Assembly: GCA_961205875.1 (NCBI GenBank)
Contig: OY540820.1
Coordinates: forward strand, 13,826,001 to 13,890,000
Length of the DNA: 64,000 nt
Source: Sialis fuliginosa
Lineage: Eukaryota; Arthropoda; Insecta; Megaloptera; Sialidae
Direction of reading: 5' to 3'
This document shows, in pieces, positions 1-11,798 of this stretch. A program made the translations under genes and the position numbers. Position 1 is the stretch's first letter; each line of letters opens with the position of its first letter. The notes under the pieces are model-generated. The model saw nothing but the letters and a program-made list of their open reading frames with translations. It was not told the origin of the DNA and searched no databases.

Positions 1-90
1 AGGAACATGAGTTCATGAGAATTACAAAAAAGAAGCCTGTCAATCACAAAAACAGTAAACCTTGCTCTTATAGCGGCCATAACTGGTGTT
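1..90 (-). mobile_element. MITE family A, remnant (window-edge truncated)
   Basis: Reads as the reverse complement of the 5' end of family A (see 20551-21096). It keeps the ATGAGTTCATGAGAATTAC block and the GCGGCCATAACTGGTG terminus. The other end lies outside the window and the outermost terminal bases have decayed. Confidence 0.8.
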
Positions 91-96
91 CATTCA

Positions 97-525
97 CTTA
101 TTTTTGATGTACGTTGCATATAATTTACCAAATAAAAAAATCTAGAAAATTATCATACATAGACAATTCTAATGCGTCTTGTATTAGTTAATTTAAATAT
201 TAAGTATGTCATTTGTATTCAATGTCACAGTGATACCATAACACCTTACTAAATAATATATTGTTATATGTACATATGATCGAAGTAGCTTCAAGTCATC
301 ACGAATATTATCTGTAAATCAAAAAAGTTCAATCGTACCATGAATCATTATATTTATAAACCGTATAAATAATATTATTTAAATTAAACAAATAAATAAA
401 ATATATATTTTGTATTTTTTCTTTCAATTATATTAATATGTGAACCATTCAGTAGTTATAATTAAATTATTTTTTAAATTTTTAGTATTAGTATTCTGAA
501 AAATGCAAAGTTTAAGGTAGAAATC
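97..525. other. AT-rich DNA without recognisable feature
   Basis: Very AT-rich sequence with frequent stops in all frames. The short frame at 433-615 is low complexity. Nothing supports a gene or a named repeat here. Confidence 0.6.
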
Positions 526-527
526 AA

Positions 528-1017
528 TTACACTATCAAAGAAATACGATAAAATTTCTTTGATCAATGAAATATGACAATGTAATAAGTCAACTTTTAT
601 AATATTTACCTTCATAATATTTATATGATCATAGTTAATAACAGTCTCTTATATTTGATCAAAGTTTTTTGACGTCAAAAACAAAATGGCGACTACCAAG
701 TTATCACTGACAGTTACAGTTATATAATTATTAATATATGAATATCAACAAAATACAGTATTATATGATAATCTTCTAATTGATTATAAAAACCACAATA
801 CACGGTTGTAAATTCAAACGTCGATCGCGTCAATTGACGAACATCCACGCACTGATAATAAAAATGCACCAAAAAAGAAGAAAATATCCCTAAATAATAT
901 TGAGAAAATATTATCAAATATTTTATGTAGTGTAATAGAACAAAATCTCATATTTTATCAAAGAAATATGATCAAATCTTTGTCAAAGATCTTTGATATA
1001 TTTATTTGATAGTGTAA
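528..1017. mobile_element. TIR element with TTACACTATCAAA termini
   Basis: The left end TTACACTATCAAAGAAATA is mirrored at the right by TATTTATTTGATAGTGTAA. A further internal half-site (GTAGTGTAATAG, about 934) and several ATCAAAGA/TCTTTGAT repeats lie between them. This fits a non-autonomous DNA transposon. The superfamily is not clear and no target duplication is convincing. Confidence 0.5.
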
Positions 1018-1334
1018 TAGCCGCCTTAAGAATTACTTTGAAAATTTATTGTTGATTAAAAGTTATAAAAAGATTTTAACTCTATTCTATATTAGAAGTA
1101 AAACACTAAAATTTGATTTTTCTACATTTTTTCTTTGCAGCCTTTAATTAATTGCACGTTAATAAAAAAGCTTGGTATGAAAGTAAAGAATGTAATTTTA
1201 TTAATTCTACATAAATAATCGATATTATTTTGAAAATATTCATTATTTTGTAGTTTTTACCTTAACGAAGATTTTTGAACACCTCTGTACCCATATAATT
1301 TAATTTAATTCAATTTTTCTTATTCAAAATTTTC

Positions 1335-1402
1335 CACCCCTCGCAAAGTGCCCCCCGGGGCGGTATCCCCCTCTACCACCGCCCTCGTCGGTACGCTACT
1401 GA
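1335..1402 (-). mobile_element. hAT-like terminal fragment
   Basis: Read on the minus strand it starts CAGTAGCGTACCGACGAGGG and runs into GC-rich GGGCGG/CCCCGGGG sequence. That is the usual appearance of insect hAT MITEs with CAGTGGCGTA ends. The opposite terminus is not recognisable. Confidence 0.45.
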
Positions 1403-1640
1403 CACACACACAAGTACAGATAGGCGCGCGCATAGAAAAGTGCAGTTCGGGTGCATCGAGCAGCAGTTCTACTGTCTTTGTCTGTTGTTAAGTGGGACGC
1501 CGACACACCGAGGTCGACGACCCTGCGGCGGGTCTAGCACACACACACACACACAAACACACACATACACAAACAGCTGTGTTCGCCGCCCGCCCGGTTT
1601 TCGAATGGCTCGCGACTAGTTTAACCCTCAACCGACTGAA
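1403..1640. other. GC-rich island with CA microsatellite
   Basis: Much more GC-rich than its surroundings, with several CpGs (GGCGCGCGC, CGACGACC, GCCGCCCGCCCGG) around a CA tract. It could be a promoter or first exon, or simply old GC-rich repeat. No reading frame with family similarity is visible; the frame at 1492-1740 mostly encodes a His-Thr repeat from the microsatellite. Confidence 0.35.
1539..1576. repeat. (CA)n microsatellite
   Basis: Uninterrupted CA dinucleotides, followed by imperfect ACAAACAC and ACATACAC variants. Confidence 0.9.
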
Positions 1641-1682
1641 ATATCGTCTCCTTATCTCTTTTTATTTAATATTTGAAAAAAA

Positions 1683-1740
1683 AGTATGGAGAACCATACA
1701 TACTTCCATGTTCTTTAATATCTTGTTAAATAATGTTTAA
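1683..1740 (+). repeat. Short interspersed block shared with 35516-35578
   Basis: The block GTATGGAGAACCATACAT followed by ACTTCCATGTTCTTT recurs in reverse complement at 35516-35578. It is a two-copy dispersed repeat fragment of unknown class. Both copies sit inside short frames translating as VWRTIH, which follows from the shared DNA. Confidence 0.6.
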
Positions 1741-1859
1741 TATATGAGAAATTTCAATGGGAATTGTCAGAATTAAAACTCACCTTTATATTATAAATAT
1801 TTATTAGTTTTCTAATGTCCTAATGTCAAAAATATAAAATAGAAAAACTAATTTGACAA

Positions 1860-2016
1860 TAAAAATATTTGGGTTTTGTTTACGTGGACATATGACCTGC
1901 AAAACATTAATCCTTATGGACATAAATGATTTCATCGTCATAAGTACTTAATTTAGATGTAATTTGCCCTTTACAGCATCCAATTTGGTCGTATAGTTTA
2001 GAAAATATCAGAATAT
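1860..2016 (+). repeat. Repeat K, shared with the interior of a Helitron
   Basis: Near-identical to 29094-29250, inside Helitron 1: ATTTGGGTTTTGTTTAC, ATGACCTGCAAAACATTAAT, GATTTCATCGTCATAAGTAC and AATTTGGTCGTATAGTTTAG occur in the same order. It abuts the tandem array at 2018, so both may belong to one degraded Helitron-like element. Confidence 0.7.
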
Positions 2017-2017
2017 A

Positions 2018-2465
2018 CAACTTATTTGTTAAATTTTCAATTTAAATTTCTTAATAATAGCCGAAGGCGGTTTCGAAGGTCTTAAGGCATTAGATAGTCT
2101 TAAAGATAATAGTGTAAGCTATATTTTAAAAAAAAAATGGAGTCTGCTCGATCGCGCCAAGCTGACATATTAACTATTCAACTTATTTGTTAAATTTTCA
2201 ATTTAAATTTCTTAATAATAGCCGAAGGCGGTCTCGAAGGTCTTCGGGCATTAGATAGTCTTAAAGATAATGGTTTAAGCTATATTTAAAAAAAAACTGG
2301 AGTTTCCTCGATCGCGCCAAGCTGACATATTAACTATTCAACTTATTTGTTAAATTTTCAATTTAAATTTTTTAATAATAGCCTAAGGCGGTCTCGAAGG
2401 TCTTAGGGCATTAGATAGTCTTAAAGATAATGGTTTAAGCTATATTAAAAAAAAAAAACTGGAGT
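2018..2465 (+). repeat. Tandem array, about 160-bp unit, about 2.8 copies
   Basis: Unit starts at 2018, 2179 and 2339 (periods 161 and 160). Each begins CAACTTATTTGTTAAATTTT, carries TAATAATAGCC.AAGGCGGT and CATTAGATAGTCTTAAAGAT, and ends in an A-run plus a GATCGCGCCAAGCTGACATA segment. The unit is also found on the minus strand at 40733-40985 and inside the hAT element at 60246-60820. Confidence 0.85.
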
Positions 2466-2535
2466 CTTGGAGAATTGTTTTCATAATCGGAGTGTTGTGT
2501 ATTAAACTAAAAAAGTTATATTCTCCCAGAATCTA

Positions 2536-2606
2536 CCCCCCCCCCCCCCCAAATTTGCGCCCTGGACAGTAGCCCATGTTGCCCATGCCTAAATCCGCCA
2601 TTGCAC
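2536..2606 (-). mobile_element. hAT-like terminus with 15-C run
   Basis: A run of 15 C (2536-2550) is followed by a terminus that reads CAATGGCGGATTTAGG on the minus strand, a form typical of hAT MITE ends. No matching left end or target duplication was found. Confidence 0.4.
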
Positions 2607-3237
2607 AGGTATAATATATAGGTAATGTTGCATAGCAATAAAGTATGTTTCACAAATAGCTTATTAATATTACACATATAATTACTTATGTGATTTACGA
2701 CCAATTGTAATAAATAATTTTAAACATAAAATTATAAGTTTGAAAACAAATTGTTGCAACCACTTGAAAACCCGCCATATTCTAATTATAATTCCATACC
2801 AGAATTAACATAATTACATTATAAATAAGTAATCAATTATAGTAATTTTTTATCTGAGTATTTGTATATTTTATTCATTTGTTTGTTGAGTTACTTAATT
2901 TCCGTAAATGTAGCCCCGCCCTGTTTCATTATATCGGAAATTAATATACGTATTCACTTATAAGAATATTAATTACAATAACTGGTTTTAATAATAATAA
3001 TAATAATAAACGGGTATTAGATTTCTGCACATAAACTAATTCCTTTTTTATTTGATTACACATTGTAACAACAATTCAAACTAAAAGTGTAAATTTTCGA
3101 ATTTTTCCAGTTTCTACAATATTTACAATTTTTTCTTAGATTTTTAAATAAATTACGCTTGGATAGTTAACTATATATGTATATGTTCTACATAATTATA
3201 GAAAATAACATTTATTTTCTTTTTAAAATTCTCCTAT
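2607..3237. other. AT-rich DNA; (TAA)n at 2989-3009
   Basis: No gene signal. The only distinct feature is a short (TAA)n microsatellite. Confidence 0.6.
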
Positions 3238-3302
3238 GCCCGGTATTATAAAGAATTTGCTTGAGTACAAATGCAAATTAGCTTCCAGCTAACGCTATCT
3301 GC
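3238..3302 (+). repeat. Repeat M terminal fragment
   Basis: CCCGGTATTATAAAGAATTTG followed by TTAGCTTCCAGCTAACGCTA recurs in reverse complement at 34384-34445. The outer GGTATTATAAAG resembles the terminus of family L (14355, 39788), so M and L may be related TIR families. Confidence 0.55.
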
Positions 3303-4668
3303 TGTTTTTTTTTTATCTAATTGTAAGGTCGCATCTGACCTAACAATGAATTTAGTCTGTGTCGACTTGACACAAAAATTACTGAACCGACTTGGATTGT
3401 ACTTTCTCTATTTTAGACAATTTAAATATTAATTTAGCTATATTATAATTAAATTAGGATTTTGTATTGAATATAAATCACATATAAATATATAAAAATG
3501 ACAAAAATATAGTTGTAATATTGATGTACTTAAACCAACAGTTTATACTAAAGAATTAAGTCAGGCACGTATTAAGAAAAATTTACAATTGATCATTGAT
3601 ATATTTTAATGAAAATGATTTGATTTCGAAGCCGTTAAGAATTTCTAGTAATAAATACGAGGGTGATAACTTAAAACATCTTTTTATTTACATAAAGTAC
3701 CTACCAATTTTAAATTAAGTTTCTTGTAAGTGGCCGTGAAATAATATAATTAACACACTATCAAATTATATTTCATAACAAGTTTCTAACACTAATTTAC
3801 AATATTGTCTTAATTTGTTGTGCAACAATCTTGTTTAATGCAGCTAATATAACTCTATGTCACAACAATAACAACATTCTAGGTTGTTTTGTGGTAAATG
3901 TTGTTGAACTCAGTCAACAAATAATCCGATTAGAAGCCAAAACAATTAACTCCATGAAACATTCAAGAAAACTGATATTTTTATTAATTTATACATGCAA
4001 GTTTCCAATATCTTGACAAATTGGTTGAAAATTTGTTCAAACCTTCGTAACTTTTAAATAAATATGCTTATAATTTTTCATATTTCTGTCATAAAATTTA
4101 TTTTATTGTTTCTAGCTTCTGCGAGTGTAAATCAAGTTAGAAAAGATATAATTATCATATGAAGTAACATTTTTTACTAAGAATATATTTATTAAATAGA
4201 TAATGTATTCATTACTGCGCATTTTTTTGTTTTGAAAAACTAAATCACTACAGTGAAAACTTCTAACGTTGTTTTTTCTTCGTTTTTCTCAAAGCAGCGA
4301 AGCGCAGTTCCACACACTTGTTATTTTTCCACTTGCAGACAACAGCGAATGTTATTGTTGACATATAAAACTCAATTTCTCCTAGCTCTTTAAGTTTGTA
4401 GAGTTTTGTAGATAAAACATCTGACGTAAAATTTTATTTTATATTTGTTTAAGGATAAACATTTATTTTTATTTTCTTAAAGCAAGATTTTAGACAATAC
4501 CCAATGTAAATAACATTTTTAGAACAATAAATAATGTTTCAAAATACAAAAATATTTTCTTCCATTAAATAATTTGTTTGTCTACCATTAAATTTATGCC
4601 TTATTGTGAGAACTATGATTAAACTATACTAAAAATATATAAGGTATTAGAAAGAGTGACATATAAAA
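3303..4668. other. AT-rich DNA without recognisable feature
   Basis: Mostly A/T with a slightly GC-richer patch near 4280-4360. The short frame at 3831-4016 has no family resemblance. Confidence 0.6.
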
Positions 4669-4670
4669 TA

Positions 4671-5169
4671 AGGTACTGGTACCAGTTATGGCCGCAATAA
4701 GAGCAATAAGGTTTACTGTTTCTGTGATTGACGGGCTTATTTTTTGTATTTATCATGAATTCATGTTACTAATAAAATAAGTAACTCTTTATTTTTATAA
4801 CCTTTTATTTTTTTATGTTTTTTCTCTTGTAATGGATAAAGTAAAACCAGTAATGAGCACGCAGTAATGGACACTTGATAATGATTACTAAATGAGAAGT
4901 ACTACGACACAAAAGATATAAAATATAAAAGAAAATCGTCAATTTTTAAACAATATATAGCAGTTGCTACGATAATAAGATAATTAATAAATAAATTATA
5001 CTAATAATTAGTTTTTGACACCTATTGGCTGATTGTCATCAAATCACGCTGTAAGACAGTTTAATGTATATATATCAAATATCAACAAATATTTCTAATT
5101 CAGTATATTTAATTTAAAAATAGCCATTACTGGGGACATATCTAAGACTGGTGTAAGTAGTCAGTACCT
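4671..5169 (+). mobile_element. MITE family A, full length (copy 2)
   Basis: Bounded by TA on both sides. It starts AGGTACTGGTACCAGTTATG and ends AGACTGGTGTAAGTAGTCAGTACCT. Internal marks shared by the family are the CATGTTACTAATAAAA block, two AGTAATGG motifs and the CACGCTGTAAGACAGTT block. TA target duplication and short TIRs point to the Tc1/mariner superfamily. It has no coding capacity. Confidence 0.85.
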
Positions 5170-5719
5170 TATATGTTTTATATAGGTATTTGTAAAAATA
5201 TTTGTCATACTACTTGCAATCTATCATTCATTCTTTATGGCAGACCAAAACCGTCCATACCTCATTGTATTTATTTGAAATTAAAATAAAGAAAAACTGC
5301 AACTAAAAAACAAAACTCTACCCTATTCGCGTTAATACTTTTCCTTTTCACCTGTCGTGTTGGAGACGTGTCCTTTGTCCACCCACACCCCCTACCCCCC
5401 CCTCATTCTATCCACATACACACATCACACACCCGCCGGAGTCTCTGAATTGATCGATTTACAACGCAGCACGATCGCACTAATTTCAAAATGGTCAGGT
5501 CGTTGACCAACCCCATTCCCCCTATTACTGTGTAACTTGGTTACCCCCTCCCTCAAATTGCAGTATAGTTTATTTTTAATTACTGTTAGTTGTTGCCTGT
5601 TTTTATAGAGCATTTGCATTTTATTGATTATTTAAGACCATTTTTTCGTTTATTTACATTCACCTTTTTAAAAATTAAAAGGGGTACATTATAGCACACA
5701 TTATATATATTTTATATGT
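5170..5719. other. Intervening DNA with polypyrimidine/GC-richer island
   Basis: The segment 5330-5560 is unusually C-rich (CACCCCCTACCCCCCCCTC) and less AT-rich than its flanks. No repeat or exon can be assigned. The minus frame at 5425-5619 is unrecognised. Confidence 0.4.
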
Positions 5720-5720
5720 A

Positions 5721-5960
5721 CAGTCGACTCTCAATAATTTGAAACTCAAGGGGCCAGAGAAAAAGTTCAAATTACCGAGAGTTCAAATAATCAAGAGGAA
5801 TTAAGGAAAAAGTTTGACTAAAAGTACATGGTCTTTATTTAAAAAGTAATATGTACTTATACTATGTGATTCAAAATACTTCAAATTATAGAGAGTTAGG
5901 GAGCACTAATTTCAAATTATAGAGTATTGGCGAGCAAAATGCCAAAGGGACGATGATACA
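5721..5960 (+). mobile_element. pogo/Tigger-like element, left end
   Basis: After a TA it starts CAGTCGACTCTCAATAATTT, followed by repeated AAATTA..GAGAGTT motifs. This is the layout of pogo/Tigger-type MITEs of insects (family knowledge). The right terminus was not found, so the end coordinate is approximate. Confidence 0.45.
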
Positions 5961-6301
5961 TAGATTTTTTCCATTATTGAAAGATTCAAATTATTATATT
6001 AAATTAATTTTTAACGTCTAAATTCTAAATCAATAGAACGAGGTTATTGTATGGACGCACGATTTTTAATAATTATATTTTAATTTACCATTTGTTCTGA
6101 ATAGAGTTTAGTGACACGATGTGCCTAAAATAATTAATATATTTATTTATAATATTAAGTACATACCTATATACTTACATATATAGCAATATAAGTATAT
6201 ATACACTACACTTCTTTAATACTAGTAGTTCATATATTTATTTAAACAAATTAATTTATCATAATTTAATCAGCAAAACATAAAATAACATCATCAAAAT
6301 A

Positions 6302-6468
6302 AAGCCTTGGCACTTTACAAAAACGGTATCCGACCTTGCTAATCTGTTATATGCGATTCAATACAAGTGGCATGTTAGCTGCGTCGAAACGGCGCTGTGT
6401 TTTGACGCAGCTAACATGTAAAAGGTCGAAGCGGTGACGGAGACCGTTTCTGTAAAGTGCCAAGGCTT
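6302..6468. mobile_element. MITE family B, intact palindromic copy
   Basis: Begins AAGCCTTGGCACTTTACA and ends TGTAAAGTGCCAAGGCTT. The interior is itself a palindrome built from GTTAGCTGCGTC and GACGCAGCTAAC around CGGCGCTG. About 167 bp and able to fold over almost its full length. Relatives lie at 10567, 21887 and 43836. Confidence 0.85.
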
Positions 6469-7152
6469 AAAACTATTTTCTCTTTATATTATATATTTTT
6501 TTAACGAATCTTCAATTTAACAAATATACTAAACGTTATCAAAACACCGATTCTAATCATTATAATTTTCAATATTTGGAACGAAAACTATGCAACCAAA
6601 TATTACGTAAATACATACATATATCTAAAATAAAATAAAAAAAGTAAAATATACTAGACGAAATCACGTTCCATCAGATGCATAAAAACTATAACAGCTG
6701 ACTCAGTAATAATTATGTGCAAGCTATTAATCCGTTACTATTTTATAAACATTAATAAATCTCCGTTAATAACTAGACATAAAAAGAACAGATAAAAATG
6801 AAATCTAGTTTAAAAGTCTTAGACGTAGCGTATACTTTAACTAAATCGCATGGGTCTTTATAATAAACACACAAATTAGCATTTTATAGCACTTTTTACA
6901 TGAATGAAATTACGCTGACCCATTTCAGCCCATTTTAACGGTACTCGTTGTAGAAATATATTATAGATCATCATTAAACATCGAATGCAATAGAGAAGTA
7001 TTTGTAAACGAAATGTGTAAACATATGTTTATTACTAGGGTTGGAAAAATATTCATAATCAATAATATTATTTATTTTTTAATTTTAATATCTACATACA
7101 GATGATACAGTGTATTTAATATGGTTAATACACATTTAATATAATCTCTATA
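6469..7152. other. AT-rich DNA without recognisable feature
   Basis: No frame, repeat relationship or terminus detected. Confidence 0.6.
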
Positions 7153-7481
7153 CAGTGTATTCCAAGTTGATTAAGACATAGGAAATTTAACATGGGGGCA
7201 ATTAGAAGTGTTGTAGTAACCTTTGGTCAAATTTAACGATGTGTGATTGGTGCATTTTGAAATGCCGCCACAAAATTTAATAAAATAGTAATTAGTATTT
7301 TGTTTTCAAATTTATATCTGCCAAAAAATATTATTATAATTTTATCTAGGATGCTTAAATTAATGAAATTAAAGTTGAGAACAAAATACTGTTGATTAAT
7401 TTAAAATTTATTATCAAATTTGATCAAAGGTTACTACAACATGTTAAATTTCTTATGGCTTAACCATCTTGGAATACACTG
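7153..7481. mobile_element. MITE family C, copy 1
   Basis: TIRs are CAGTGTATTCCAAGTTGATT at the left and its complement, with a few changes, at the right. Subterminal CATAGGAAATTTAACATGG and TTGTAGTAACCTTTGGTCAA are mirrored at both ends. The left flank is TA. It belongs to the Tc1/mariner-type MITEs and is non-coding. Confidence 0.85.
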
Positions 7482-7485
7482 TGTA

Positions 7486-7640
7486 TAAAAGTGAATGTTT
7501 GTTTGTATGAGGCTTATAGACTCGGGAATTACTGAACCGATTTCAATGCGGTTTTCACCAATAGTTAGATCATTTTACTGAGTAGTATTGTGGCTATTAA
7601 TATTTTATGAAAATTTAAGATTTAACATCAAAAGTCGTGT
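7486..7640 (+). mobile_element. Helitron-like 5' fragment N
   Basis: TGAATGTTTGTTTGTATGAG, GGCTTATAGACTC and ATTACTGAACCGATT recur at 14825-14985. The start after a short AT stretch and the ACCGATTTCAATG phrase resemble 5' regions of insect Helitron-derived repeats. No 3' hairpin end is nearby. Confidence 0.5.
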
Positions 7641-7692
7641 TTTGTTTCCATGATGTCACAGCATACAACTGTAATTAAGGTATATATTAAAA

Positions 7693-7745
7693 CAGGACTG
7701 GCCAACTTGCGGCCCGCCACGACCTTTTGTGCGGCCCGCGATCAT
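7693..7745 (+). mobile_element. hAT (Charlie-like) terminal fragment
   Basis: CAGGACTGGCCAACTTGCGG followed by CCCGCCACGACC, GTGCGGCCCGCG. The phrase GGCCAACTTGCGGCCCGC is typical of Charlie-like hAT ends. It is only a fragment. Confidence 0.4.
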
Positions 7746-7934
7746 ATTTGAACAAATTATGTATATTTAATAACGTTTTTTTTAAGTATCGAGTTATTTA
7801 AAATGCCTGAAACTGGTTTCATTTTCACATTGTTTTCTGTAAAATAACATTTAAAATATTAATTTATATGAAAATTATTATTTATAAAGTAAGTTATGAT
7901 GTCCCTTCTAATTTTCTTATCTTTAAATTGAGTT

Positions 7935-8612
7935 TTCTGTGGAAAGTTGAAATTTGAAGCATAAAATATGACTAAAAAATATTGAATTTTAGATTTCGTT
8001 AAAAGTACGTTTTTTGGATAGAAAATGAGGTGAAAAGTTGAAATTTTCAAACCGCAGGTCTGTATCTCAAACCGTTCTCGAGATATAGCCTCTCAAAGTT
8101 TTAGTTTTTTCAAAATTTTGGAAAAAAATAGCCGTAACTTTTGAACCCGTGGTCGGAATTGATTTTAGTTGACGGATTTGAAATCAGCGTGTCAAAATCT
8201 ATATAATGACATTTATAATACTTTAAAATTCGACAAAAAAATTTTGGCCAAAAATCGACATTTTTTTAAGGTATACCCCTTTGAATTTTTTCGATTTTTC
8301 GCGAAATTTTTTTTTTAGAGTTTTAAGGTATTATACATGTCATTATATAGATTTTGACACGCTGATTCTAAATCCGTCAACTAAAATCAATTCCAACCAC
8401 GTGTTCAAAAGTTACAGCTATATTTCTCCAAAATTTTTATAAGACTGAAACTTTGAGAGGCCATATCTTGAGAACGGTTTGAGATACAGACCTGCGGTTT
8501 GAAAATTTCAACTTTTCACATTATTTTCTATATAAAAAATATACTTTTAATGAAATCTAAAACTCAAAATTTTTTAGTCATCTTTTATGGTTTTAATTTC
8601 ACTTTTCATAGA
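7935..8612. mobile_element. Foldback element family D, copy 1
   Basis: A long imperfect inverted repeat centred near 8285. The block CCGCAGGTCTGTATCTCAAA (about 8052) pairs with TTTGAGATACAGACCTGCGG (about 8485). Blocks GACGGATTTGAAATCAGCGT and TAAAATCAATTCC also pair across the axis. Arms are roughly 300 bp. Another full copy lies at 51128-51871 and a half copy at 48245-48505. Confidence 0.85.
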
Positions 8613-9235
8613 AATTTTTATTCCGGTTTTCACTAATGCTGAGGTAAAGTTAGGTGTATAATTTTTGTATATTAATTTAATTAATTTAATTTTCTTTATA
8701 AAATGGTCCCATATTCCTACAATAAATTTTGTTATAAATCAAAATATGCAAAAATGTTTAGCTGATAATAATATATGCTTCCTCTTTACTATATTATATT
8801 GATATTGAGTAATTTATACATGTTTCTACAATGATGGTGCACTGGACATAATTTTTATCTTATTGGTACTTTCTACATTTATTAATAAACCTATCATATT
8901 GCATATTTGCTATTGCACACTGTTTTTATTATATCATCTTACTTTATACTTTCAAATGTTAATGCCCTTTTGCAAAATTATGGGTATAAAACGATTAAAT
9001 ATAATTAGCTGCTATAATTACAATATATACTTCATGAAAACCATTAATTAATTTTTTTTCATGCATCTACTTTCATTACAAAGGAATAATTAATTGATAT
9101 TACATTTGCATTTATAAAAATTAATTAAGAAAAAGAAGTATACTTTAATTAATGAAGAATAAATTATAAATCAACAACGATTTGTACAATTTGGTGTAAT
9201 GAATAAGTTAATTAACTTATATGAACTATATAGAC
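8613..9235. other. AT-rich DNA without recognisable feature
   Basis: The frame at 8863-9051 is AT-biased and unrecognised. Confidence 0.55.
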
Positions 9236-10080
9236 CAGGGTTTTTCAAGCAGCGGTTTGTGACCCTTAACATTGTTCTATTTAAATATTAACAAAATCAT
9301 AAAACTTCATTATTTGAAAAAAATTACAAAAAAGAACAAATATTTAAAACAACAACATTGGTAAAATTAATATTACAGTAATGGTTATTGTTTATCGTAT
9401 CTCTATTTTTAAAGAAACATTTCTTTTATTAAAATTAAAAAGATATAAAATTTTGCAGTTCCACAAAATTTAAATTATTATGAACGAAATACAAAAACTA
9501 TAGTTTCAACTTTAAAATGCCCGTTTTTTTCGATTTTCTGCATTGCCGAAATATATTTTGAAATTGTATTTCAAAAATAAATAAAAATATTGAAAATAAT
9601 GTTGTTCAGTGTGGCGCGTTATGAAAGTCGGGGCTTTAGGCAGAATACATATTTGAATCCCCCATTTAATTATTATTTTTTATCAAATATTGAAAGTCAA
9701 AGTTCTTTATTCGACTAAAATTTCACTCGCATTTTCGGCTATAAAAAAAAAATAATCGTCAAAAAAAAATCCTTCGGCCATCCGGAGGACAATTATGTAT
9801 AGAATAAGTGAGAAAAATTTCAAACCGATCGGCAAAGCCGGTCTCAAGTTACAGTGATCACCGACTTCGAAAACATGGTTTCGAGAAAAACGCGTTTAAA
9901 GTTTTGAGTACGATTTGCATGCAGATAAAAAATTTATTTTAGAACTTACACTAATCGTCTATGGACAGGATATTTGTCTGAAATTTCTACTTTGAGAAAA
10001 TGCAAAAAAAAATGGATTTTTTTAAATTCTAACTGGGTCTGCCTCCTTAAGCAGTTGCCTAAAGTGCCACTGGCTGTTTC
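9236..10080. other. Degraded repeat-like region, class unresolved
   Basis: It begins with a hAT-terminus-like CCAGGGTTTTTCAAGCAGCG. Further right it carries CGGCCATCCGGAGGACAATT, CCGATCGGCAAAGCCGGT and several TTTTCGA-type phrases of the kind found in untranslated ends of insect retroelements. No second copy exists in this window to define it. Confidence 0.3.
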
Positions 10081-10566
10081 CATAATGAGCAATGACTAGG
10101 TAAAAAAAAACAAAATAAAGAATAGTGAATAGGACATAGTCCATATAAAAATATGGATATTTTGTGATATTTTAACAGACAATAAAAATTGTTAAAAATG
10201 ATAAATATTCAACACGTTAGAATAAATGCTTCCCTGCATATCAAATCATATATGTATTTATGCATATACACTGCAAGGTCCAATTAAAATAGAATACATC
10301 ATAAAGAATAAGTATTTTAAATACAATAACATGAATGATTGTAAGTTAATGTGCTATGGCACGTTCGAAGCAGCTAATCACCTTTTTATGTAGTGATTGG
10401 GAACGTTGATAACAAAAGCATATACTCTTCTAATGAGATAACAACTATTCGTAGCCAGTAGCAGCAATACTGATGAGTTTTGTTAATAATTGTTAAATAC
10501 TTGTTGTTTAGATGTAATTAAAAGTAAATTATTAGTTTAATAATTCAACGAAACAGTGGTTTTAAA

Positions 10567-10656
10567 CCTTGGAGCTTTACAGAAATGGTCAGTCACCGCT
10601 TCGACCTTGCAAATTTATTACATGTTAGCTGTATCAAAACGCAGCGCCGTTTCGAA
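10567..10656 (+). mobile_element. MITE family B, half copy
   Basis: CCTTGGAGCTTTACAGAAA, CACCGCTTCGACCTTGCAAA and AAAACGCAGCGCCGTTTCGA match the left half of 21887-22468. The right half is missing and the sequence changes abruptly after TTTCGAA. Confidence 0.75.
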
Positions 10657-11798
10657 TAAAACTCTTCAGTCTTGGTAACTTTAACTTCGGCTTGCATAAA
10701 ACAAAATTAACCACAATTAGTTAATCAAGTGTTTTCAAACCATGATTAATGTTAATTCTAAATTTAATCGTAATTTGTAAATGGATAATTCACTAAATAT
10801 GATAACTGATTAACTAATTGTAATTAATTTTACTCCAAATTCAGCTCAATCGATGCAGTAATTTTTTGGTTACTTTTTAATAATAACTAACTTTTGTAAT
10901 ATTGTTCCGATTAATATTCAAAAATAATTAACTATGATACAATTAAAAAACGATATTTTCTTTTTTCAAGACAACTAAAAAAGTAACGATGGATTTTAAT
11001 CACGAACATTTGATTTATTAAGATTGTATCACGACCTTTAACAATTGAGATCTTTAATGCAATGCAATACCTGTAATTTTGCATATTAATCACATATACA
11101 TATGATGCATGGAGAAATTTTCGATATTTTAAAAACTTTCTATACAAGTAATACTCAAAATTATTTTTATAACCTCTAGTAAAGATAAGGGTTTAAGATC
11201 ACTGATATTTTAAATGAATACCGACAGAAATCAGGGCGAAAAAAGAACGGATTCAAGGAAAGTCAAATTCGAAAAAAAAACAGTTCTTTCCTATAGGTAC
11301 TATATATTATTATATTTCATATATGTATAAGAAAGTAATATAAACAAATGAATTCATTTATTTATTTAAATAACTAATAATCACATAAAACATAAAATAA
11401 AAAATTTAATTGTGATATGTCAGTTTGAGTTCTTTTTTAATAAAATACGCAAGTAATAAAAGTGATAAAATTATCATCTTTATAAAATATGTCATAAAAA
11501 CACAGCAAACCTTATAATTATCATAAACTCAAGACAATTTTACAATAAGAACAACAATTAAAAATTAGTTAATGAAAAACTAAATAACGTCAATATTGAT
11601 CAACCCTTATATGGGACAAGAACACTTTATATGCAAATATATGTAATTTATTTTAATAGATTTATGAGCAAGATTAAAAGTAGATCTATTAATACATTAA
11701 GCGTTATATTCAGGAAATCAGTTTGAAATGTTAAGAGGGATATTGCAAAATGTCTCAAATAAACAATCAAAAATATTCAGATATTATTTGTATCTATA
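10657..11798. other. AT-rich DNA without recognisable feature
   Basis: More than 1 kb of AT-rich sequence. The minus frame at 10932-11147 is lysine/isoleucine-rich and unrecognised. Confidence 0.6.

Noticed and set aside
1128..1142. Strong-looking 3' splice acceptor (TTTTTTCTTTGCAG) on the plus strand
   Set aside because: The sequence after it has no sustained open frame and stays AT-rich; such motifs are frequent by chance in this composition.
1492..1740. 82-codon frame with a His-Thr repeat
   Set aside because: The repeat is a CA microsatellite read in one phase, and the 3' part is the dispersed block shared with 35516. No start context or domain.
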